Source of the DNA: Brassica napus
Taxonomy: Eukaryota; Streptophyta; Magnoliopsida; Brassicales; Brassicaceae
Reading direction: 5' to 3'
Assembly (NCBI RefSeq): GCF_020379485.1
Contig: NW_026014848.1
Location: 62,001-126,000, forward strand
DNA length: 64,000 bases
Every line of letters starts with the position of its first letter. The first letter of the stretch is position 1. Under the pieces are notes generated by a model that did not search any database, was not told where the DNA came from, and saw nothing but the letters and a program-made list of their open reading frames with translations. A program made the translations under genes and the position numbers. Shown here in pieces: positions 8,915-18,530 of this stretch.

Positions 8915-10860
8915 TGATATACCATGGATTTTACCCACTTTTAGCCATGGTATATAGGTGTTTTTAGACATATTTATTCTATATAGGAGTCTATTTAGTA
9001 TAATTTCAGGTTAATGGACGATATGTAGGAAAGTGGTGATTTTGAAGTCTTTTGGAACCTTTTGAGGTGCAGGGCTGCACAGACGTGTCATATATTTAGA
9101 TATGGATGCAGACCTTCCCACGGTGAGAATGAGCCCATCTTTAAAAAAACAAAGATAGAACTTTGAGATAGCTTTCCAATGCCACCGGTTTGAGGTCAAT
9201 CAAACGGTTAGATCAAAACTTATGCATGTGTTACTGAGGAGTGGTTAGTCTGTCTGGCGAGAGAGAGCTGTCAACGAGATGAATGGAATGTTGATCGACG
9301 GTGCATCCTTGGTGTCGGTTGACGTTGATTCCAGAATGCGGGCTGTTGGGGTCGAAAACGGTTACGACGAAGTTAACGTCCAAATCCCCGAAGAAGAAAA
9401 ACGTAGAAACCTTCTTCGACAAACACTTTTTCGAAATAGATTCTTCTTTACAAAAAGCTTTGCGGAGGAAACGCGAGTCATCGGACAAAGAGCTCGAAAA
9501 GGATCGTTACGCAGCGACCGAACACGTACTCCGCTCGGTCGCTATGTAGCATCCGAGTTCGAGCCAAGGCTTGGTCGCTACGTAGCGACCGAACGTCCGT
9601 CCCGCTCGGTCGCTACGTAGCGACCGAGCTCGAGTCGAAAGTGACCGAGCTCGAGCAGGAGCTCGGTCGCTACGTAGCGACTGAGCTCGAGCAGGAGCTC
9701 GGTCGCTACGTAGCAACCGAGCTCGAGCAGGAGCCCGGTCACTACGTAGCGACCGAACTCGAGCCGGAGCTTGGTCGCTACGTAGCGACCGAGCTCTTCC
9801 GAAACGTCGATACAACGTTAGTCCATGCGTTCTCGTCTACCCTTTGATGCTATCTCCCGAAGACCATAGCGAACCCATTTCACGATTCCTCGCCATTCTA
9901 AGTTATCGATCAAACTTTACCGTAAAAACCGCGGAAAGTTTGTTCTTTATCGAAAGAAGCCGTAATAAACGCTTCGAGTCGGAAGACGGCCCAAAGGGAC
10001 CTAAGACATGATTCGAAGCCCAACTTACGATTTCTTAACCAACAGCCCGTAAGCAGCCCGTAAGCCGCATGACGGTTTACGCTTGGTTCGCAAGGAAAGA
10101 TAAATGTCAAGTTTCCGCGGATAAATACAAAATTTTGAAGATAATTACGAAGATCAGAAAAAATGGAATATCTCCATTTTATGCTATGACGGCTTAAGGG
10201 CAGAAGGGGAAAAGCGTAAACCGACCTTGGAGCCAGTATATAAGGAGTCCTAGGCGAGAGGCATGGGGAAGGACTTTTGACAGCAAACTTAGCACTTAGA
10301 GCGATTTTAGGCAATTTTCCGTTTTTGTTATTTGAGCTGCGACTCAATTAGGTTTTTGCCGTCTTAGGGTTTTAGAACTAGGAATCTCGCCACAGCTCTC
10401 GTAGCCCAGGCACTTACCTTGTTGTAAACGCTCAAACGCAGATTCAGAATAAGAACTATCTTGCTCTCTTTTTTTCGATTTCTTATTTTATTACTGTTCT
10501 CGTTTCGTGTTCTGATTGCTTGGCGTGTTGTATTAGCAGATATCCGGGACCTCTCAGAAATTAGGGTTTTCCTAGTTTCCTTATTTAAACGGAAATCGAC
10601 AGTGCGAATTTCGGTTCCCACACGGCCGAGTTTATTTCATTAACAACTAAAGCCCAGAAGTTACCACAAGTTACCATAATACCCTTGGAAGACTCTGAAC
10701 CCTACTTATGTGTTTTCTAGGTCATTTTTGACGGCTACGCTTTCTATTATTCATTAGTCTTGTTTTATGGTTAGAGAGAAGATCAATTCTCCTTACACAA
10801 CATTTAAGGTATTTGGCTAAATTATGTGAACCAATAAGATTATAGTTTTAGTGTAAACTA
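8915..10860 (+). repeat. Family A 3' LTR, interrupted by a solo LTR
   Basis: Begins TGATATACCATGGATTTTAC, matching the inverted start of the LTR ending at 31408 (TGATAGGCCATGGATTTTAC). It runs to 9343, is interrupted by the solo LTR (9344-10622), and appears to resume at about 10628. The 3' boundary is unclear because a Helitron-like end follows at 10862. Confidence 0.55.
9344..10622 (+). repeat. Solo LTR of the palindrome-LTR family
   Basis: Starts TGTTGGGGTC and ends TTCCCACA, the same ends as the LTRs at 11521 and 18531. No internal region is attached. Flanks CGGGC (9339-9343) and CGGCC (10623-10627) differ at one of five positions, compatible with a target duplication that mutated after LTR-LTR recombination removed the interior. 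It contains about eight copies of the palindrome repeat (about 9500-9800) and a TATA box TATATAAG at 10237. Confidence 0.85.
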
Positions 10861-10861
10861 A

Positions 10862-10890
10862 CCCGTCCATAGGGCGGACCAACCACTAGT
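10862..10890 (+). mobile_element. Helitron-like 3' terminus
   Basis: CCCGTCCATAGGGCGGACC (10862-10880) can fold as an imperfect hairpin. CTAG follows at 10886-10889, then T. GC-rich hairpins of this kind before CTAG are known from Brassicaceae Helitrons. The 5' end is not identified. Confidence 0.5.
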
Positions 10891-11019
10891 TTTAGGCGAT
10901 GCAAAATAAAAAGAATTGTCCTTTTATCATTAAAAATTACCTTAATGTGGATCCTACCCACACTAGGTATTTGGCAGTGTTTAAATGTACAATTAGGGAA
11001 TAAAAAAGATGAGGGTAAC

Positions 11020-11520
11020 AATATCGTCATAACACAATGATGTAATCAGATCCCGATTGAGAAAAATAGATTTTATTGAGTTAATATGATTGAATACAAT
11101 GATTGAATGAGATCGAGATACAATTGGAGTGAAACTAAAATCGATTACAAGGTGAAAGGAATAAGGGAGCTTGAGGTCGAGGTCGGTGTGTTTGGTGTAA
11201 TACTTTAGGGTTTCACTTGTCCCGTTCTCTGTCTTCCTCTCTCTTCTTATAGATGTATTATCCCGAGATTGACTCAACTGTTTCGAGATAGTCGGGATCT
11301 CGGATTGACCAACTCTAGTTCATCTCTTTCTGGACAACGGGCTGGTTTTAAATAAACTATCGAGCCTGGTCGCTCTCTTTGATTGATTCCATCCCAATAA
11401 CTGATCGACAAAAATCAGGCCCAACAATTATCCCCCCATCCCTCTTTCTTTTGATTCGGATAAAGAAAGGGGGTCGTACTTTAAAGATTGTGGCCTTGCT
11501 TTCCTGATTGCAGAGCTTGT
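11020..11520 (-). repeat. Minus-strand Tat-like LTR end, polypurine tract and internal stub
   Basis: On the minus strand the LTR starts TGTTGGGCCTGATTTTTG at 11426, preceded by the purine tract AGGGATGGGGGGATAAT (11427-11443). A TATA-like CTATAAGAAG (about 11246-11255) fits an LTR promoter. The other LTR end is not defined. The internal portion is interrupted at 11521 by the 9.19-kb element and resumes at 20714. Bases 10891-11019 hold nothing I can identify. Confidence 0.5.
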
Positions 11521-13262
11521 TGTTGGGGTCAAAAACGGTTACGACAAATTTAACATTCAAAACGTCCGAGGAAGAAAATAAGAATTTTTCCGAAGAGTAC
11601 TTTTCGAAATAGATTCTTCCTTACGAAAAAGTTTTATGGAAGAATGAATCGAGATGTCCGACGAAAGCTCCAAACAGGTCGTTACGCAGCGACCGAACGT
11701 CCATCCCGCTCGGTCGCTACATAGCGACCGAGCTCGAGCCCAAGCTCGGTCGCTACGTAGCGACCGAGCGCTTGTCCCGCTCGGTCGCTACGTAGGGACC
11801 GAGCTCGGCCAAGCTCGGTCGCTACGTAGTGACCGAGCGCTCGTCCCACTCGGTCGCTACGTAGCGACCGAGCTCGGCCAAGTTCGGTCGCTACGTAGTG
11901 ACCGAGCGCTCGTCCCGCTCGGTCGCTACGTAGCGACCGAGCTCGAGCCAAAGCTCGGTTTCTACGTAGTGACCGAGGGATCGTCCCGCTCGGTCGCTAC
12001 GTAGCGACCGAGCTCAAGCCAAGGCTCGGTCGTTACGTAGTGACCGAGCTCGAGCCAAAGCTCGGTCGCTACGTAGCGACCGAGCGATCGTCCAACTCAA
12101 TCGCTACGTAGCGACCGAGCTCGAGCCAAAGCTCGGTCGCTACGTAGCGACCGAGCGATCGTCCCGCTTGGTCGCTATGTAACGACCGAGCGATCATCCC
12201 GCTCGGTCGCTACATAGCGACCCAGCGCTCGTCCCGCTCGGTCGCTACGTAGCGACCGAGCTCGAGCCAAAGCTCGGTCGCTACTCAGCGACCGAGCGAT
12301 CATCCCGCTCGGTCGCTACGTAGTGACCGAGCTCAAGCCAAGGCTCGGTCGCTACATAGCGACCGAGCACTCGTCCCGCTCGGTCGCTACGTAGCTACCG
12401 GGCTCGAGCCGAAGTTCAGTCGCTGTGTAGCGATCGAACCCTTCCGAACATCGATACGATATCAATCCATGCATTCTCGTCAAACCTTCGAATGCTATCT
12501 CCCGAAGACCGTAACAAGCTTAGTCCATGTTTTCCGCTATTCAAATCCATCAATCAAACTTCGCGGATTAGAAATTGCGGAAAGTTCGTTCTTTATCCAA
12601 AAGAATTCGTAGTAAACGTGTCGAGTCAGAAGACGGCCCAAAGGGATCTAAAACACGACTCGAGGCCCATCCTACGATTTCATAACCAAAAGCCCGTAAA
12701 CCGCAGCACGGTTTACGCTTGGTCCACAAGGAAGGATAAATGTCAAGCTTCCGCGGATAAATACGGAAGTTTTGAAGATAATTGGAAGATTGGGAAAAAT
12801 GGAATATCTCCATTTTTATGCTATGACGGCTTAAGGGCAGAAGAGTAAAAGCGTAAACCGACCTTGGAGCTAGTATATAACGAGTCCTAGGCAAGGAGCA
12901 TGGAGAGAGGACTTTTCAGAGCAAACTTAACACTTAGAGCAATTTAGGCAATTTAGGCAATTTTCCGTTTTTGTTATTTCGAGCTGCGACTCAATTAGGT
13001 TTAGCCGTCTTAGGGTTGCTAGAACTAAGAATCTCGCCGACAGCTCTCGAGCCCAGGCTTATACCTTGTTGTAAACGCTCATACGCAGATTCGGAATAAG
13101 ATCTACTTTGCTCTCTTTTTCGATTTCTTATTCTTATCGTTGTTATTCTCGTGTTCCGATTTCTTGACGTGTGGTAATTAGCAGATATCCGGGTCCTCTG
13201 GGAAATTAGGGTTTTCTTAGTTTCCTTATTTAAACGGAAATCGACAAATTTTGGTTCCCACA
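11521..13262 (+). repeat. 5' LTR (1,742 bp)
   Basis: Starts TGTTGGGGTC and ends CCCACA. The U3 part holds about 22 palindrome units (11683-12430). The unique part has a TATA-like TATATAAC at 12874-12881. A leader follows, rich in phrases shared with the other two copies, such as GCGACTCAATTAGGTTT. Confidence 0.92.
11683..12430. repeat. Tandem palindrome array in 5' LTR
   Basis: About 22 copies of a unit of roughly 35 bp. The core is GCTCGGTCGCTAC followed by its exact reverse complement, a perfect 26-bp palindrome centred on TACGTA. Cores are separated by short spacers of two kinds (TCGAGCCAAA and GATCGTCCC type). Copies differ mostly by C/T or G/A changes, for example CTACATAG for CTACGTAG. 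The array is CpG-rich and can form hairpins. Long open frames across it are translation artefacts. Confidence 0.95.
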
Positions 13263-13265
13263 GTT

Positions 13266-13284
13266 TGGCGCTAGAAGGAGGGGG
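13266..13284 (+). other. Primer-binding site
   Basis: TGGCGCTAGAAGGAGGGGG begins 4 bp after the 5' LTR end. The same site adjoins the LTRs at 1997 and 8126, linking the three as related Tat-lineage elements. The matching tRNA was not identified. Confidence 0.75.
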
Positions 13285-13334
13285 GGGGTACGGATCAATC
13301 TAACCCGCAAAAGCCACATCACTCTCGATCAGAC

Positions 13335-15950
13335 ATGTCAACTAACGACGCGGATAACGTGCAAACTCCTCTTAACGGAGGCAGCGGCACCGATCTCCAC
13401 ACTCCAGTAGCGGACGTATCCGCGGCCAACGCACAAGCCAACGCCGCGACGCTCGAGGAGTTTTAAAAGATGTTCGCCACCTATGAGAAAAGGTCGAAAG
13501 AACAGGATAAGCTCGTGAATACCTTGACCCAACAGGTTGAAACCTTAACGGTAAGGACCCAAGCAATCCGCCCCCGCGGAACCACCAAAATCCGCGGGAA
13601 GAGGCTCGACTTCGCTACCCCACTCGACAGATCAGGAGTCGCGCGGGAACGACCTTCCGGTCAAAACCCTAGCGAGAAATCTCCCATCGAAAAGGGGAAC
13701 CCTGAAAGTCTTCCGCCCCCTGCAAAGGACTCGGAGGATAACGAAGCCGAACACATTGACCTGGATCCTAGCGATGTTTCCAACGACTCCGACGAGGACG
13801 TCGACAGACATCCGAGAAGGACCAGAAGCCGATCTGCTCGGGAAGGCTCCCCGTTCGAAAAACCAATGACGGAAGAGGAAGAAATCGCCTATTGGAACGA
13901 ACAGGAGGAGCTGGCTGAAAGACAAACCGAGCACACTCGCAGTAAACGCCGACAGGCTCGGAAATCTACTGACGAGACATCGGATATCCGCGATCTTCGC
14001 GACTACATCACCAAGACTGCGGCATAAGTGAGGGCCGTAAAGTCTCAAATCCATCATGCTAGTAGTGCTGCCCCCGAAATCGATCGACTGTTGGAAGGAG
14101 CTCGGAAGACCCCTTTTACCAATCGCATTTCGGACATGAGGGTGTCCGATCCGGGAAAAATCAAAGTACCAAAGTACGATGGTACGGCCAATCCAAAAGC
14201 GCACCTTCAGGCTTTCCACATCGCGATGGGAAGAGCTGGACTGAAGGATGGCGAAAAGGATGCCGGCTACTGCCACCTGTTCGTTGAAAACCTGGAAGGA
14301 GCAGCACTTGAATGGTTCGCACGCCTTCGTCGTAACACCATCGGGAGTTTCCGACAGCTCGCATCGGAATTTCTCAAGCAATACTCTGTATTCATAGACA
14401 GAGAAACTTCCGATGTTGACCTCTGGAGTCTCTCCCAGAGGGAAGACGAACCCCTCCGCGAGTTTATCAGTCGGTTCAAGCTGATAATGTCAAGGGTCAG
14501 TGGGATAAGCGACAATGTGGCCATCGACGCGCTGAGAAAGACGCTCTGGTACAAGTCGAAATTCAGAAAGTGGATAACTCTCGACAAACCACGAACGATC
14601 CAGGACGCCCTCTAGAAAGCAACGGACTACATCATAGTAGAGGAGGAAACTAAAGTCTTATCGCAAAAACATAAGGCGGTAAGACCATCCTCGAAAGACG
14701 TGGACCCGAAAGGGAAAAAGAAGAACTCTCGTAACGGCAAGTACGTCCATCACGAGGGGGAAGATCTCCAGGGGGCGCATAACTATGCGATCAACTCGGA
14801 TCAGGGTCGGACCACGGGTAACACATGGACTCGCAATCAAGGGTATGACGAAAACACCTTCTGCGAGTTCCACCAATCCCGAGGACATTCCACAACCAAC
14901 TGCAAAGTCTTGGGAGCAAGACTGGCTGCGAAGCTACTCGCTGGAGAGCTCTCGGAAGTAACTAGCGTCTAGGATCTGATCCTCGATTCTGATCGCCCTC
15001 CAAAGACGGACAGAAATCCGTCCGCTGAAAAATCCCCTCAACAAAACCAGCCTGGGGATAAACGCGGCAGGAGGCTAGACGACAAAGGGAACGATAACAA
15101 TCGCCGCAGAGTCAATATGATCATCGGAGGATCAAAATACTGCGGCGACACTGTGTCGGCCATCAAGGCTTACCAACGGAAGGCGGAGTCGAGCGCAAAT
15201 TGGTCTACATGGTCTCCTCCCCGAGATGGCCAAAATTGCTCGATCACCTTCACAAAGGAAGAGGCCGGCGGCATCGATCAACCTCACTGCGACCCGCTCG
15301 TCATAGATCTCGTTATACGAGACTTAGAAGTCGGAAGGGTACTCGTCGACACGGGAAGCACGGTCAACGTAATCTTCCGCGACACTCTCAAACGGATGAG
15401 CATCAAACTCGGAGAAGTAATTCCGACGCCAAAACCACTCACGGGTTTTTCAGGCGAAGTATCGATGACTCTTGGATTGATTCAATTGCCAGTCATGGCC
15501 AAGGAGATCACGAAAATCATCGAGTTCGCGGTGGTCGATCATCCCGATATCTACAACGTGATCATGGGAACCCCATGGCTCAACGCCATGCAGGCAGTTC
15601 CGTCAACCTTCCACCTGGGTCTCAAATTCCCAACCCCAAGAGGAGTCACGGCCATCTGGGGGTGCCAAAAACAGTCGCGGCTATGCTTCCTCGCAGAGCA
15701 CAAGTTAGGGCAAATCACGACTTCTGCAGCTGTAAACGGCAAGCGCACGAAGATAGACCAATCTTCGGCCAAAAGCACCCCGGGAAAAAACAAATTAAAA
15801 ACGTCTACCAACGCAAACGCATCGGACGTCGAAGCTCGACACAAGTATGAAGCCCACGCTACAACTCAACCGGAACATCCGGAAAATAGTGTTGACCCAG
15901 CCACGATCGACAAGGTCAAGGCGGACATCACGACATCTACCGCCGAGTAA
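13335..15950 (+). pseudogene. gag-protease of the palindrome-LTR element
   Basis: A single frame from ATG 13335 ([18 protein letters not shown]) to TAA 15948 is broken only by four in-frame stops: TAA 13464, TAA 14025, TAG 14613, TAG 14970. In order: a coiled-coil segment, an acidic and basic linker, the gag core (about 14090-14620, including [10 protein letters not shown] and RELREF-like [10 protein letters not shown]), a zinc-knuckle-like [14 protein letters not shown] (about 14862-14903), and an aspartic protease with [13 protein letters not shown] (catalytic DTG intact, about 15342-15378) and [10 protein letters not shown]. Coding ends before any reverse transcriptase. Absence of frameshifts suggests the stops arose recently. 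Confidence 0.85.
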
Positions 15951-17041
15951 GAACACTCGCGGCATGAAACGGAACTACGAGACAGCTTGATCTCCGCAAG
16001 GAGTACGTAGGCAGTTTGCCGAAAGGCAAATTCAGCTGTCCCCCCTCATTAAAAAGGATGGAGTGGGTACGTATACTCCTATACTCCCCAAAATCGAAAA
16101 AACTTCTTACCACGCTCTTGGTGTTTTCGACTTATCAAAACCTCCTCACCTGTAAAATCAATGCGAGGTCTTCGGATATTAGTCAACCGTTTAGGAGAAG
16201 CAACCTTTGGCATCGCGAGACGTCGCAAAAGATGCCTCAAAAGTTTATTTCTTTCGAACGAACGAAACTTCCGTCACAAAAGAAACATATATATGCACAC
16301 ACTAGCACCTATTTTGCGTAAAAAATTCGAAACAACGGCACACGCCACCAAGTCCGATGCTGATCACATCGAACTCACAAAACGTCCTAAACAGACATAG
16401 CCATCTCACGAAGATGACTCTCTTACATCCGACACAAGGATAATAGCGCTATAAAAGAAATCCGAAATTTTGGTCTAGCACTTCCGGTCTCCGGAGAGAT
16501 GCTCGATTCGTATCAAACAAGTCGTATAAGCCGAGAACCTATCGCGGACTTTACATCGACACAAATCAGGAAGAAATCGCGACAGGAAAAACGATAGCCG
16601 GTTAGTCACCGCACAATCCTTAAAATGAGAGTAAACCTAGGTCTTGCCCTAAACCCAGCGCACTGGTCTCTAACTTCTCAAAGGCATGATATCGAAAGAT
16701 AAGAGATTCTTAAACCATGCCTCTATGTTTATGTTCGACATCTTCAGCACCCCCGCAGAGTTCACATCTCGCGGAAGAACTCTTGAAACAGGTCTCGAAT
16801 GAAACATTTCACAATCGAAGAAGGATATGAGACGACAACTCATCACCTTCCTCCCCACTATTCGCAAACTCATAAAAAGCGCTATCCAATTATCTTACCA
16901 TAAAAAGAAAGCCGCAGAGCGGCAGGGATTCAAAGCCACACACGGCCAGTCCCGAAATACAAATAAGGCCATTCAAGGCCGAAACATAAAAACATAAAAA
17001 AAATCTCTCGCAAGAGATCTAACCCAAGTCATCCTCAGAAC
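15951..17041 (+). other. Non-coding interval between protease and antisense gene
   Basis: This is where pol would normally continue, but no reverse transcriptase, RNase H or integrase homology is seen in any frame. It is probably untranslated sequence with the 3' end of the antisense transcript. No repeat structure is evident. Confidence 0.6.
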
Positions 17042-18281
17042 TTACGCCCCCTCTTCACCCGCTGCCTCGTCCGAGCCTGGAGCCGCGCCACCTCCGTTTT
17101 CTCCGACCATCGGGTCTTTCCCCTCTGGGTCTTCTGAACACGTCGGAAGGAAGTACGCGGATTTCAGGTCGGCCAGGACGAGACCGAAATCTCCATTCTC
17201 GGCCGCCATATCTCCCTTGCAGCCGGACAGTCGGGCCTCTTCGGCCTCCAAGGTCGGGGGAGCCTCACTTTGGAACGACCGAACCACGGCCATCCCGCCC
17301 TCAATCGTCGCCAAAGCTAGATCCCTGCTCCGGATACACTCGAGGGAACCCAGGGAAGCAGAAATCTTCGCCAAGCGAGCTTGACACTCCGTGCAAAGGG
17401 CATCCGTAGCCTCTTGGATCCCACGGCGCGCTAGTCCCGCGTCACTCTCGATCTGACGCTGGAGTCGACGCACCTCCGAGGATTTGGCCTTCCCGACCTT
17501 CTTTTCCTTAAGTAAGGAACTCGCCGTCTTCCCAAGGTCCCTCTGAAGCTCTCCTATCGCAACCTTGAGCTTCAACACTTTCGCAGAGTGAGAGTCCTTG
17601 ACAGCCGTCAACATGGCCTCGGTTTCGGACCATCTGCCCTGAAGCTCCACCAACTCACCGGAAAGGCGACTGGTCTCAGAACCACATTCGCCGATCATCC
17701 CATCGATCAACGATATGAACTGCGAACGGTGAAAATTCTTAAGACTAAGTCCGAGAAAAGAATGCACAAAAGACGATCGAGAATTCAAACAAGAGATAAA
17801 CCTTTCCGCAAAGTCCCGATGCTAGGCTCGATCCGCCTCGCTGCGAATTCTCCCCGTCACCACTCTTGGCAAGTTTCCTCTTCCGACTCTTAGGCTGAGA
17901 CGCCAGGACAGCGCTAGGAGCACGCAATGCCAGAACGACGTCTTTTCTGGCTGGAGGAGGAGGCATAGAGTCAGCGGCCTTCTCCTTGTCCTCAACAAGG
18001 ATCGGAGTCGTGGAAGATCCTGCAGGTAGGGCTTGCGGGAGAAGAGCCATGACTTCGGTCCCATGACACGAGGCAACGACCTGCGCGGAAGAAGACGGAA
18101 ACTAAGAGCCAGCTTGAGCTAGTTCTTTCTCGGCTTGACGACGAACTAGTTCCTCTCGGAAAGAAAGATGACCGGCAACACAAGCCGGCGCTTCCGCCAG
18201 AGAAGTTAGAACCGGAGCCGGAGAAGTGGCCTCGCCCATCTCGACGTCGGAATCCTTCTTATCACCTTGGGAGGAAGACAT
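17042..18281 (-). pseudogene. Antisense gene, apparently spliced, with one stop
   Basis: On the minus strand ATG 18281 opens MSSSQGDKKDSDVEMGEATS. The frame continues to 17802, where GGAAAG meets donor GTTTATC. An acceptor TTCGCAG ends at 17720, and the frame resumes in phase at FISLIDGMIGECGSE to the stop at 17042. The proposed 82-nt intron is 17720-17801. One nonsense codon (TAG, 18104-18102) lies at codon 60. The second exon is a long coiled coil with an acidic C-terminus (DEAAGEEGA). Antisense reading frames at this position are known in the Tat lineage (Ogre, Grande), with unknown function. A TATA-like TATAAGT lies at 18391-18385, about 105 bp upstream. Length if read through is about 385 residues. 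Confidence 0.7.
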
Positions 18282-18384
18282 GTTGAAAGGAAAGTTATGA
18301 AACTAGAGAGTTTTTTAATTTTTGAATGAGTTTGAAGGAATGAAGAAGGGAAGGTGTGAAGAAAATGAATGACAAGAGCTCACT

Positions 18385-18391
18385 ACTTATA
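18385..18391 (-). promoter_or_regulatory. TATA-like box of the antisense gene
   Basis: CTATAAGTAG on the minus strand lies about 105 bp upstream of the antisense ATG (18281) and about 140 bp inside the 3' LTR boundary. It suggests the antisense gene has its own promoter rather than relying on the LTR. Confidence 0.4.
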
Positions 18392-18513
18392 GAAGTATGG
18401 ATTCGGAATATCGTCTCGACAACTTTTTTCCGCGGAGTTTAAAATGTGAATTTCGTCCAATACACTTAACCTTGTCAAAGTCATCTATCTGCCCGCTAGA
18501 GTCACAACTCTAA

Positions 18514-18530
18514 CGGACTGGGGGGCTAAC
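18514..18530 (+). other. Polypurine tract
   Basis: GGACTGGGGGGCTAAC directly precedes the 3' LTR start TGTTGGGGTC at 18531. This is the expected position for plus-strand priming. Confidence 0.7.

Noticed and set aside
9507..9847. Long open frames on both strands over the palindrome arrays (also 11654-12004 and 18646-19551)
   Set aside because: They translate the tandem palindrome (ARSLRSDRA / LGRYVATE on either strand). The absence of stops follows from the repeat, not from coding.
15200..15850. 216-codon frame over the protease region
   Set aside because: Shifted-frame shadow of the gag-protease coding, which has the recognised protease motifs.
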